A model generated the notes under the pieces. That model made no database searches and was not told where the DNA came from. It saw nothing but the letters and a program-made list of their open reading frames with translations. The translations under genes and the position numbers were made by a program. Source: Rhizobium sp. Q54 (GTDB lineage: Bacteria > Pseudomonadota > Alphaproteobacteria > Rhizobiales > Xanthobacteraceae). From it: a stretch of 64,000 nt of DNA. Of this stretch, positions 45,622 to 53,289 are shown in pieces; the first letter of the stretch is position 1; each line of letters begins with the position of its first letter. Where the stretch lies: contig CAMDSH010000001.1 of NCBI GenBank assembly GCA_945907045.1, positions 1 through 64,000 on the forward strand, given 5' to 3'.

Positions 45622-45633
45622 CATTTCACGCAC

Positions 45634-45662
45634 AATAAAAAAGGCCGCACTCACATGCGGCC
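45634..45662 (-). terminator. Rho-independent terminator of infA
   Basis: Stem GGCCGCA / TGCGGCC (45643-45662) with a CTCACA loop. Read on the minus strand it is followed by TTTTTTATT. It lies 25 bases after the infA stop. Confidence 0.9.
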
Positions 45663-45687
45663 TTCTTCGTATTGATGTGCGGGGAAA

Positions 45688-45960
45688 TTACCGCCGGCGG
45701 AAGTTCGGCCTTCGCTGAGCCGGGCCGGGCGTTGGCTGGTCGCCCTTGTGGCGGAAGCTGATGCGCCCGCGCGCCAGATCGTAAGGCGACATTTCAACGA
45801 TCACGCGGTCGCCGACGCCGGTTCGGATGCGGAATTTGCGCATCTTGCCGGCTGTGTAGGCGAGCACCGTGTGCTCGTTATCGAGCAGAACGCGGAAATT
45901 ACCGTCGGGCAGGACCTCGGTCACCGTACCGTCGAATTCCAGCAGTTCTTCTTTCGCCAT
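45688..45960 (-). CDS. infA: Translation initiation factor IF-1
   Basis: 90 residues. Single S1/OB-fold protein binding the 30S A site during initiation. [20 protein letters not shown] opens it, followed by [25 protein letters not shown] and [21 protein letters not shown], all diagnostic. A C-terminal ~18-residue Pro/Arg-rich extension ([17 protein letters not shown]) goes beyond the usual ~72 residues. It lies 29 bases after the DEAD-box helicase gene, so the two are probably cotranscribed. Confidence 0.96.
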   Translation of the reverse strand: MAKEELLEFDGTVTEVLPDGNFRVLLDNEHTVLAYTAGKMRKFRIRTGVGDRVIVEMSPYDLARGRISFRHKGDQPTPGPAQRRPNFRRR

Positions 45961-45989
45961 TCTTCTCCCCCGTCAGGATATTTTATAGC

Positions 45990-47462
45990 TCAACGCGGCG
46001 CGCGCTGCGCGTTGTTGCGGCGCGGCTCTTGCTTGCGTTGAAGGAATGTAACACCTCCAAGCTCGCCTGGCTTCTGTTCTGCCGGGCGTTGCTGGTGGGG
46101 TGTGGTGGAGGCGATGGCCGTCCGGCCCCCGCCATTCGCGCCATTATGATGCCCGTTGCCGTGACCGCCGCCATGTCCAGTGCCATGACCGGCACTATGA
46201 CCGGCACCATGTCCGCGGTGGGACTGGCCGCCGCGGCCCTGCTTGTTGCCGCGATAGGGGCGGCCAGGGCGCTGATCTTGACGCTGGTTACGGTCGCCGT
46301 CGCCGGCGGCGCGCTGTTGCGGCCGTGGGCCGCCGATGCGCTTGTCCGTGGACGGGATCGACATGCGAATGAGCCGTTCGATATCGCGCAGGAACGGCGC
46401 TTCCTCATGATCGCAGAACGAGATCGCGACGCCTGCTGCGCCGGCGCGCGCGGTGCGGCCGATGCGGTGGACATAGCTCTCGGGAATATTCGGCAGGTCG
46501 TAATTCACCACATGGCTGATGCCGTCGACGTCGATGCCGCGGGCGGCAATATCCGTCGCAATGAGCGTGCGGATGCGGCCGGAGCGGAAATCAGCCAGTA
46601 CGCGCTCGCGCTGGTTCTGCGACTTGTTGCCGTGGATGGCTTCGGACTTGAGCCCGGCCTTTTCCAATGCGCGGACTACCTTGTCGGCGCCGTGCTTGGT
46701 GCGGGTAAACACCAGCACGCGGTCGATGGTCTCGGTCTTGAGCACTTCGGCGAGCAGCGAAGGTTTCGATGCGCGGTCGGTGAGGATGACGCGCTGGTCG
46801 ACCTTCTCGGCGGTGGTGGCTTGCGGCGCCACCGACACCTTGGCCGGATCGTTGAGCATCTGTCCTGCCAGCTGAGCGATCTCCTGCGGCATGGTGGCCG
46901 AGAAGAACAGCGTCTGGCGTTGTTTCGGAAGCATCGCGACGACTTTGCGGATGTCGTGAATGAAGCCCATGTCGAGCATGCGGTCGGCTTCATCGAGCAC
47001 GAGGATTTCCACCTGGTCGAGGCGAAGCGCGCGCTGCTGAACGAGATCGAGCAGGCGGCCCGGCGTGGCGACGAGAACTTCGACGCCGTGCGCGACGGAG
47101 CGAATCTGGCGGTTGATCGGAACGCCGCCGATGGCGAGCGCAACGGCGAGCGGGCGCGTGTGCTTTCCATAAGTGCGGAAAGAATCGCCGATCTGGCCGG
47201 AGAGTTCGCGCGTGGGGCTCAGCACCAGCACGCGGCATGATTTGCGTTCGGGACGTAGCCGCTTGGTGGTGAGATGATGCAAAATCGGCAGCGCGAACGC
47301 CGCGGTCTTGCCGGTTCCGGTTTGAGCAATGCCAACGACATCGCGTCCTGAAAGGACGAGAGGGATGGTCTGTGCCTGGATCGGGGTCGGGGTGAGGTAT
47401 TTTTCATCCGCGAGGGCGCGGCTGATCGGCTCTGCGAGGCCGAATTCGTCAAAAGAGTTCAA
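45990..47462 (-). CDS. DEAD-box RNA helicase (RhlE-like) with Gly/His-rich tail
   Basis: 490 residues from a TTG at 47462 (purine-rich AGAAAGA upstream); no ATG fits the family N-terminus. Q motif and FDEFGLAEPI at the start; Walker A AQTGTGKT residues 46-53; VLDEADRMLDMGF; SAT; HRIGRTARAG. RhlE-like enzymes remodel rRNA and act in the degradosome and cold adaptation. The C-terminal ~110 residues are disordered: an Arg/Gln/Gly-rich part, then a run of GH pairs (GHGAGHSAGHGTGHGGGHGN), then polar sequence. Operon with infA. Confidence 0.93.
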   Translation of the reverse strand: MNSFDEFGLAEPISRALADEKYLTPTPIQAQTIPLVLSGRDVVGIAQTGTGKTAAFALPILHHLTTKRLRPERKSCRVLVLSPTRELSGQIGDSFRTYGKHTRPLAVALAIGGVPINRQIRSVAHGVEVLVATPGRLLDLVQQRALRLDQVEILVLDEADRMLDMGFIHDIRKVVAMLPKQRQTLFFSATMPQEIAQLAGQMLNDPAKVSVAPQATTAEKVDQRVILTDRASKPSLLAEVLKTETIDRVLVFTRTKHGADKVVRALEKAGLKSEAIHGNKSQNQRERVLADFRSGRIRTLIATDIAARGIDVDGISHVVNYDLPNIPESYVHRIGRTARAGAAGVAISFCDHEEAPFLRDIERLIRMSIPSTDKRIGGPRPQQRAAGDGDRNQRQDQRPGRPYRGNKQGRGGQSHRGHGAGHSAGHGTGHGGGHGNGHHNGANGGGRTAIASTTPHQQRPAEQKPGELGGVTFLQRKQEPRRNNAQRAPR

Positions 47463-47829
47463 TTCGAATCTTTCTATGTGCGAAACGGCACGGTCGCTTT
47501 CGCGTCCGGTGCGTATCGCGGGGTTTTAAGACATCCCCGCGTGGCCTGGGTTGTCGGTCTAGGGAAAATCGGATGGGCGGGGCGAAAACCGGTCGTTTGG
47601 GTTTCGTGCACGCGGCCCGCAAAACCTGAGATCAGGTCGTTCATCCGCAACGGTGATATGGCAGGGTGCGGTGGCCTTTTCAAGGCGCATTTCGATAATC
47701 GCCTCAAATGATGAACGATTTGGCCTTTCCATACGCGATTCCTGCGATGGACAAGGCAAGGGTTATCGGGGATTGTTCGGCCCTGAAAAGCCCCTCCCGG
47801 CTGCAAAAACGCCATCGGAGCCGTCCGAA
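47463..47829. other. Divergent intergenic region, DEAD-box helicase / CoA-transferase
   Basis: 367 bases. The CoA-transferase frame is open back to 47653 but homology starts at 47830. No small gene with a ribosome site was found. Promoters for both directions must be here; no clear hexamers were picked out. Confidence 0.5.
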
Positions 47830-49023
47830 ATGCCGTTTACCAGGGCCTCCCAGGCTCTCGCGCGCTTTACCGTGCTCGATCTCACCCGCGTGCGATCCGG
47901 GCCGACGGCGGTGCGCCAGCTCGCCGACTGGGGCGCGAACGTCATCAAGATAGAGACGCCGCCGCATCTGTCCGAAGGCGAAGGACCAGGCGGCCCGCGC
48001 GAAGGCTCCGACTTTCAAAATCTTCAGCGCAACAAGCGCGCCATGACGCTCGATCTGAAAGCGCCGGAAGGCATCGCCGCGTTCAAGCGGCTGGCGAGCA
48101 AAGCGGATGTCGTGGTCGAGAATTTCCGTCCCGACGTGAAGGACCGTCTCGGCATCGACTACGAGTCGCTGCGCAAGATCAACAAAGGCATCGTGCTCGC
48201 CAGCATTTCCGGATTCGGACAGGACGGCCCTTACGCAAAACGGCCGGGCTTCGACCAGATCGCGCAAGGCATGGGCGGCCTGATGTCGATCACCGGTTTG
48301 CCGGGACAGGGGCCGGTGCGCGTCGGCATTCCGATCGCGGACCTGACCGCGGGATTGTTCTGCGCGCTCGGCATTTTGACGGCGCTTCTGGAGCGCGAGA
48401 AATCCGGCGAAGGCCAGTGGGTTTCGACCTCGCTGCTGCAGGCACAAATTTTTATGCTCGATTTCCAGGCCGCGCGATTCCTGACCGAAGGGCAGGTTCC
48501 CAAGCAGGCCGGCAACAATCATCCAACCTCAATCCCGACCGGCGTGTTCAAGACCAAGGACGGCCATCTCAACATTGCAGTCACAGGCACCGCGATCTGG
48601 GAGCGCTTCTGCAAGGCGGTCAACCATCCCGAATGGCTTGAGACGGCGGATTACAAAACCGGAAAATTGCGCTCGCAAAACCGCGACGCGCTCAACGCCG
48701 AAATCGACAAGGCGACCGCGGAAAAAACCAATGCGGAGTGGGTGGATATTTTCAACAAAGCCGGCGTGCCGTGCGGCCCCATTTATTCCGTCGATCAGAT
48801 GTTCGCCGACGAGCAGGTCAAGCATCTCGGCATCGCGCAGGAATCGGCGCGCGCGGACGGCAGCAGGCTCGGCCTCGTCGGCCAGCCGTTCAAGCTCTCG
48901 CGCACGGGCAGCAAGATCGCCACGCGTCCGCCGGAACTCGGCGAGCACACCGACGAGATTTTGAAGGAATTCGGCTTCGCCGCCGATGAGATCGCCGCGC
49001 TACACAAGGCGAAAGCGGTATAA
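47830..49023 (+). CDS. CaiB/BaiF (class III) CoA-transferase
   Basis: 397 residues from the ATG at 47830. Moves CoA between carboxylic acids through a mixed anhydride on Asp. The catalytic Asp is Asp171 in VGIPIADLTAGLF, matching formyl-CoA transferase Asp169. Other family marks: LDLTRVRSGPTAVRQLADWGANVIKIE, NKRAMTLDLKAPEG, ENFRPDVKDRLGIDYESL and SISGFGQDGPYAKRPGFDQIAQGMGGLM, each quoted here in part. It precedes the crotonase-fold gene by 28 bases, so both probably act on the same CoA ester; the substrate acid is unknown. Confidence 0.92.
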   Translation: MPFTRASQALARFTVLDLTRVRSGPTAVRQLADWGANVIKIETPPHLSEGEGPGGPREGSDFQNLQRNKRAMTLDLKAPEGIAAFKRLASKADVVVENFRPDVKDRLGIDYESLRKINKGIVLASISGFGQDGPYAKRPGFDQIAQGMGGLMSITGLPGQGPVRVGIPIADLTAGLFCALGILTALLEREKSGEGQWVSTSLLQAQIFMLDFQAARFLTEGQVPKQAGNNHPTSIPTGVFKTKDGHLNIAVTGTAIWERFCKAVNHPEWLETADYKTGKLRSQNRDALNAEIDKATAEKTNAEWVDIFNKAGVPCGPIYSVDQMFADEQVKHLGIAQESARADGSRLGLVGQPFKLSRTGSKIATRPPELGEHTDEILKEFGFAADEIAALHKAKAV

Positions 49024-49051
49024 TGACAATGGGACAATACGGAGCCGTACG

Positions 49052-49843
49052 ATGACGCAGACCGACAAGATGCTGTCGCGCAAAGAGGGCGGCGTCGGTT
49101 ATTTGACGTTCAATAATCCGGAGCGCCACAACGCGGTGTCGCTGGAAATGTGGGAGGCGGCTTCCGGCTTCCTCGAGGATTTCGCGCGCGATGAGAATGT
49201 TCGCGTCGTCGTGCTCACTGGCGCCGGCGGCAAGGCATTCGTGTCGGGCGCCGACATCTCGAAGTTCGAGAGCGAGCGTTCGAACAAGGAAGCGGTCGAT
49301 CGCTACAACGTGTCGGTCGATAAGGCGAACGCCGCGGTCTACGATTTTCCAAAACCGACCATCGCCATGATCCGCGGTTATTGCATCGGCGGCGGCGTCG
49401 GCCTCGCGCTGTGCTGCGATTTGCGCATCTGCACCGAGGGCTCGAAATTCGGCGTGCCGGCCGCCAAGCTCGGCCTCGGTTACGGCTACACCGGATTGAA
49501 GAAACTGGTGGACGTGGTGGGGCCCTCCTTTGCCAAGGAAATCTTTTTCACCGCGCGCCAGTTCGACGCCAAAGAGGCGCAGGGCATGGGCCTCGTTAAT
49601 CGCGTGGTGGCGGACGGCGAGTTGGAGAAATACGTCAAGGATTACGCCGACACCATCGCCGGCAATGCGCCGCTGACGGTGAAAGCGGCGAAATTCGTGG
49701 TCGGCGAAGTCGTGAAGGACGAGAGCAAGCGCGATATCAAGCGCTGCGCCGAGCTGGTGGCGAACTGCTTTGCCAGCAAGGATTACATCGAGGGCCGCAA
49801 GGCCTTCATGGAAAAACGCAAGCCTGCGTTCACCGGGACCTGA
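49052..49843 (+). CDS. Crotonase-fold (enoyl-CoA hydratase-like) protein lacking both catalytic Glu
   Basis: 263 residues from the ATG at 49052 with GGAG upstream. Crotonase-superfamily fold with oxyanion-hole segments GGKAFVSGADISKFES and GYCIGGGVGLALCCDLRI. The two glutamates that add water in true hydratases are absent: the GGGxE position is Gly117 (GGGVGLAL) and the PE position is Ala137 (FGVPAAKLGLGYGY). Hydratase activity is therefore unlikely; isomerase, decarboxylase, thioesterase or hydrolase chemistry is possible in this superfamily. Placed directly after the CoA-transferase. Confidence 0.88.
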   Translation: MTQTDKMLSRKEGGVGYLTFNNPERHNAVSLEMWEAASGFLEDFARDENVRVVVLTGAGGKAFVSGADISKFESERSNKEAVDRYNVSVDKANAAVYDFPKPTIAMIRGYCIGGGVGLALCCDLRICTEGSKFGVPAAKLGLGYGYTGLKKLVDVVGPSFAKEIFFTARQFDAKEAQGMGLVNRVVADGELEKYVKDYADTIAGNAPLTVKAAKFVVGEVVKDESKRDIKRCAELVANCFASKDYIEGRKAFMEKRKPAFTGT

Positions 49844-49930
49844 AAAGCGGAGGAATCTCCTCGTCCGGTGTTTATAGTTGAGTAACGACAAAGCCGCGGC
49901 AAGCGGCTGAGGTTTTTTGGGAGGAAGCGC

Positions 49931-50992
49931 GTGGCATCGGTCGAGTTGCAGAACCTGACCAAGCGGTATGGCCCGCTGGCCGTGGTCGATGATGTGTCGT
50001 TGCGGATCGAGCACGGCAGCCTGGTGTGCCTGCTCGGGCCATCGGGTTGCGGCAAGACCACGACGCTGCGCCTGATCGCCGGTTTCGTTGAGCCGACGGA
50101 GGGCAATATCCGCGTCGGCGACCGGCTGGTGTCCTCGCCCGCGCTCACGCTGCCGCCCGAACAGCGCAAGATGTCGATGATCTTCCAGAGCTACGCGCTG
50201 TGGCCGCACATGACGGTGACGGAGAACGTCATCTACGGCCTGAAATTGCGCAAGCTCGACCGCGACACCATCCGGAAGAAGCTCGACGCCATTCTCACGA
50301 CCACGAAATTGAAGGAGCTCGCCGAGCGCTATCCGGGCGAACTCTCCGGCGGACAGCAACAGCGCGTTGCGCTCGCCCGCGCGCTCATCGTCGAACCGGA
50401 AACGCTGCTGCTCGACGAGCCGCTCTCAAACCTCGACGCCAACTTGCGCGAGGAAATGCGTTTCGAAGTGCGCCGCCTGCACGACGCGTATCGCTACACC
50501 ACCGTTTACGTGACGCACGATCAGTCCGAGGCGATGACCACCGCCGATCTCATCTGCGTGATGAACGCCGGCAAAATCGAACAGGCCGGAACGCCGGAAG
50601 ATATTTACGACCGGCCGCGCTCGGAATTCGTCGCCCGCTTCATCGGTTCCAGCAACGTGATCAAGGGCAAGAACCTCGACGACGCGCACATCAGCTTTGC
50701 CGGCGCGCGGCTGCGCGTGACCGGCGCAAAGCTGGCGGCCGGCGGCGAAACCGCGGTGTCGATCCGCCAGCACGACATTCGCCTCTCCAAGACGGCGCCG
50801 CAGCAGAAGGACAACGTCGTGCCGGCGACCGTGGTGCGGCAGGTCTTTCTCGGCGGCTCACGCGACTATATGGTTGAGGTTGCGGACGGCACGCAATTGC
50901 GCGCGGTCACCGGCGCGGGCGAGGCCATCGCGCAGGGCAGCGCGGTGTTCTTGCATCTGCCGGCCGAACACTGCCGGGCATTGACCGGATGA
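49931..50992 (+). CDS. ABC transporter ATP-binding protein (Fe3+/organic-anion importer type)
   Basis: 353 residues from a GTG preceded by GGGAGGA. Walker A GPSGCGKTT (residues 36-44), Q-loop MIFQSYALWPHMTV, signature LSGGQQQRVALARAL, Walker B LLLDEPLSNLD, H-loop YVTHDQSEAM. The C-terminal ~110 residues form a TOBE/MOP regulatory domain. The FbpC/PotA-like group imports iron, polyamines, phosphonates and other organics. The two binding proteins and the fused permease follow, so this is a complete importer. Confidence 0.95.
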   Translation: MASVELQNLTKRYGPLAVVDDVSLRIEHGSLVCLLGPSGCGKTTTLRLIAGFVEPTEGNIRVGDRLVSSPALTLPPEQRKMSMIFQSYALWPHMTVTENVIYGLKLRKLDRDTIRKKLDAILTTTKLKELAERYPGELSGGQQQRVALARALIVEPETLLLDEPLSNLDANLREEMRFEVRRLHDAYRYTTVYVTHDQSEAMTTADLICVMNAGKIEQAGTPEDIYDRPRSEFVARFIGSSNVIKGKNLDDAHISFAGARLRVTGAKLAAGGETAVSIRQHDIRLSKTAPQQKDNVVPATVVRQVFLGGSRDYMVEVADGTQLRAVTGAGEAIAQGSAVFLHLPAEHCRALTG

Positions 50993-51045
50993 TTTGATTT
51001 GCGGGGGCGCATAACAAGACGAAAAGCGGCAAGGAGGATTCACCG

Positions 51046-52113
51046 ATGAGAAAAATAACACTATCGCGTCGCGACGTTCTTAAAGGCACCAGCGCGCTTG
51101 CTGCCGGCGCCGCCTTCTCCACTCATGTCATGGCCGCGGCGCCGCCGGCGAGCGCCATCACGCCCGCTCTGGTCGAGGCCGCGCAGAAGGAAGGCAAGGT
51201 CATCTGGTACACCTCGGTCGATCTGCCGCTGGCGGAAAAGGTCGCCAAGGCGTTCGAGGCGAAATTCCCCGGCATTGCCGTTCGCGTCGAGCGCACCGGC
51301 GCCGAGCGCGTGTTCCAGCGCATCGGACAGGAATATGCCAGCAACATCCACGCGGTCGACGTGGCCAATTCATCCGACGCCGCGCACTTTATCGTCTGGA
51401 AGAAAGAGGGATTGCTGCTGCCTTACGTTCCGGAAGATGTCGCCCAGTTCTACCCGGCCGAGCACAAAGACCCGGACGGTCACTTCGCGAGTTTCCGCGT
51501 GTGGGTGTGCATCATCGCCTACAACACCAATTTGGTGAAAGCGGCTGACGCGCCGAAGAGCTTCGCTGACCTGCTGGATCCGAAATGGATGGGCAAGATC
51601 GTCAAGGCGCATCCGAGCTACAGCGGCACCATCATGACCGCGACCTATCAGATGCAGCGCGATCTCGGCTGGGGCTATTTCGAAAAGCTCGCGCTGCAGA
51701 AGATCATGCAGGTGCAGTCTTCCGCCGATCCGCCGAAGCGTCTTGCGCTCGGTGAGCGCTCGGTGATGGCTGACGGCAACGAATACAATATTTTCCAGAT
51801 CAAGGAAAAAGACGGATCGGTGGAGCCGGTTTACGCTACCGAAGGCTCGCCGCTCATCGTCGGACCGACCGGCATGTTCAAGGCGGCGCCGAATCCGAAC
51901 GCGGCAAAGCTGTTCTGCAATTACAGCTTCACGCCGGAATGCCAGCAGCTCATCGTCGATGTTGGCGGTTTGCGCTCGATGCATCCGCGCACCAAGGAAA
52001 AGGCCGGCCGCAAGCCCTGGAAAGATATCAAGACCATGAAGGACGATCCGGTGGCGGTGGAGAAGATGAGCGAAGAGATCAAGACGCGGTACAGCAAGAT
52101 TTTCCGCGTTTAA
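51046..52113 (+). CDS. ABC transporter substrate-binding protein 1 (Tat signal)
   Basis: 355 residues, strong AAGGAGG upstream. Twin-arginine leader LSRRDVLKGTSALAAGAAF, so it is exported folded. The mature protein is an FbpA/family-1-type periplasmic binding protein (WYTSVDLPLAEKVAKAFEAKFPG, YNTNLVKAADAPKSFADLLDPKW, GPTGMFKAAPNPNAAKLF). The Tyr pair used by true ferric binders is not obvious, so an organic ligand is likely. By eye it shares about two thirds to three quarters of residues with the next binding protein. Confidence 0.93.
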   Translation: MRKITLSRRDVLKGTSALAAGAAFSTHVMAAAPPASAITPALVEAAQKEGKVIWYTSVDLPLAEKVAKAFEAKFPGIAVRVERTGAERVFQRIGQEYASNIHAVDVANSSDAAHFIVWKKEGLLLPYVPEDVAQFYPAEHKDPDGHFASFRVWVCIIAYNTNLVKAADAPKSFADLLDPKWMGKIVKAHPSYSGTIMTATYQMQRDLGWGYFEKLALQKIMQVQSSADPPKRLALGERSVMADGNEYNIFQIKEKDGSVEPVYATEGSPLIVGPTGMFKAAPNPNAAKLFCNYSFTPECQQLIVDVGGLRSMHPRTKEKAGRKPWKDIKTMKDDPVAVEKMSEEIKTRYSKIFRV

Positions 52114-52122
52114 CCAATAGAT

Positions 52123-52210
52123 GTCATCGCCGGGCTTGTCCCGGCGATCTCGCTTAGGAGGGCAAAGTGCCTTCCTGATCGGGACGGCCGGGAACAAGCC
52201 CGGCCATGAC
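52123..52210. repeat. REP-like palindrome between the tandem binding-protein genes
   Basis: About 88 bases bounded by GTCATCGCCGGGCTTGTCCC and the complement of GTCATGGCCGGGCTTGTTCC. The left end also folds alone (ATCGCCGGG-CTTGT-CCCGGCGAT). It resembles the abundant GTCAT-CCGGGCTTGACCCGG intergenic repeats of Rhizobiales genomes. It fills nearly all the space between the two genes. Confidence 0.8.
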
Positions 52211-52225
52211 GCCGAGAGAGATGCC

Positions 52226-53287
52226 ATGCATTGCAAACAATTCTCACGCCGCAACATCCTGAAAGGGACTGCCGCGCTGACGTTCAGCGCGGTCGCGGTG
52301 CGCGTTGCGGCGGCTCCTGCCGCTCAAGCGGTGACGCCCGCGCTTATCGAAGCGGCGCGGAAAGAGGGCAAGCTCGCCTGGTACACGGTGATGGATTTGC
52401 CGGTCGCGGAGAAGATGGCCAAGGCGTTCGAGGCCAAATATCCCGGCATCGCCGTTCGCGTGGAACGCTCCGGCTCGGAGCGCAACTTCCAGCGCATCGC
52501 GCAGGAATATGCCAGCAACATCCACGCCGTCGACGTGATCAACAGCGCGGACGCCGCGCATTTCATCGTCTGGAAACGCGACGGCTGGCTCGCGCCCTAT
52601 GTGCCCGAGGAAGTTGCGCGGCATTATCCCGCGGAGCATCGCGATCCCGATGGCTGCTTCGCGACATCGCGCGTGTGGCTCTCCTCGCTTGGCTACAACA
52701 CTAATCTGGTGAAGCCCGAGGACGCGCCGAAAAGCTTTGCCGATCTCCTTGATCCCAAATGGATCGGCAAGATGGTCAAGGGCCATCCGGCCTATAGCGG
52801 CACGATCATGACCGCGACCTTCCAGACCGCGCGCGATCTCGGCTGGGGTTATTTCGAGAAACTCGCGCAGCAAAAAATCATGCAGGTGCAGTCATCGACC
52901 GATCCGCCGAAGAAACTGGCGCTTGGTGAGCGCGCGGTGATGGCGGACGGCAACGACTATAATCTCGTGCAACTGAAAGAATCCGGCCGGCCGGTCGAGG
53001 TTGTTTATCCCACCGAAGGTACGCCGCTCATCGTCGGTCCGAACGGCATATTCAAGGCGGCGCCGAATCCGAACGCGGCGCGGCTGTTTCATTCGTGGCT
53101 GTTGTCGCTGGAAATGCAACAATTCCTCATCGATTTCACCGGACAGCATTCCACGCATGAACTGGTGAAGGAAAAACCGGGCCGCACGCCGTTGTCGAAG
53201 ATCAAGTTGATGAAGGACGATCCAGCAGGCGTCGAAGCAGCGAGCGAAGAGATCAAGGCGCGTTACTCGAAAATTTTCAGGATTTGA
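52226..53287 (+). CDS. ABC transporter substrate-binding protein 2 (Tat signal), paralogue of the preceding gene
   Basis: 353 residues from the ATG at 52226. Tat leader FSRRNILKGTAALTFSAVAV. Very similar throughout to the preceding protein (EKMAKAFEAKYPGIAVRVER, YASNIHAVDVINSADAAHFI, FEKLAQQKIMQVQSSTDPPK), so the pair arose by tandem duplication. Differences concentrate after residue ~285, where it has FHSWLLSLEMQQFLIDFTGQ against CNYSFTPECQQLIVDVGGLR, which might change ligand range. The stop is followed at once by the permease gene. Confidence 0.93.
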   Translation: MHCKQFSRRNILKGTAALTFSAVAVRVAAAPAAQAVTPALIEAARKEGKLAWYTVMDLPVAEKMAKAFEAKYPGIAVRVERSGSERNFQRIAQEYASNIHAVDVINSADAAHFIVWKRDGWLAPYVPEEVARHYPAEHRDPDGCFATSRVWLSSLGYNTNLVKPEDAPKSFADLLDPKWIGKMVKGHPAYSGTIMTATFQTARDLGWGYFEKLAQQKIMQVQSSTDPPKKLALGERAVMADGNDYNLVQLKESGRPVEVVYPTEGTPLIVGPNGIFKAAPNPNAARLFHSWLLSLEMQQFLIDFTGQHSTHELVKEKPGRTPLSKIKLMKDDPAGVEAASEEIKARYSKIFRI

Positions 53288-53289
53288 AG

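Noticed and set aside
44882-45660. Insertion sequence or integrative element at tRNA-Arg
   Set aside because: No transposase or integrase, and I found no duplication of the tRNA 3' end that would serve as an attachment site. Kept only as a repeat-flanked cassette.
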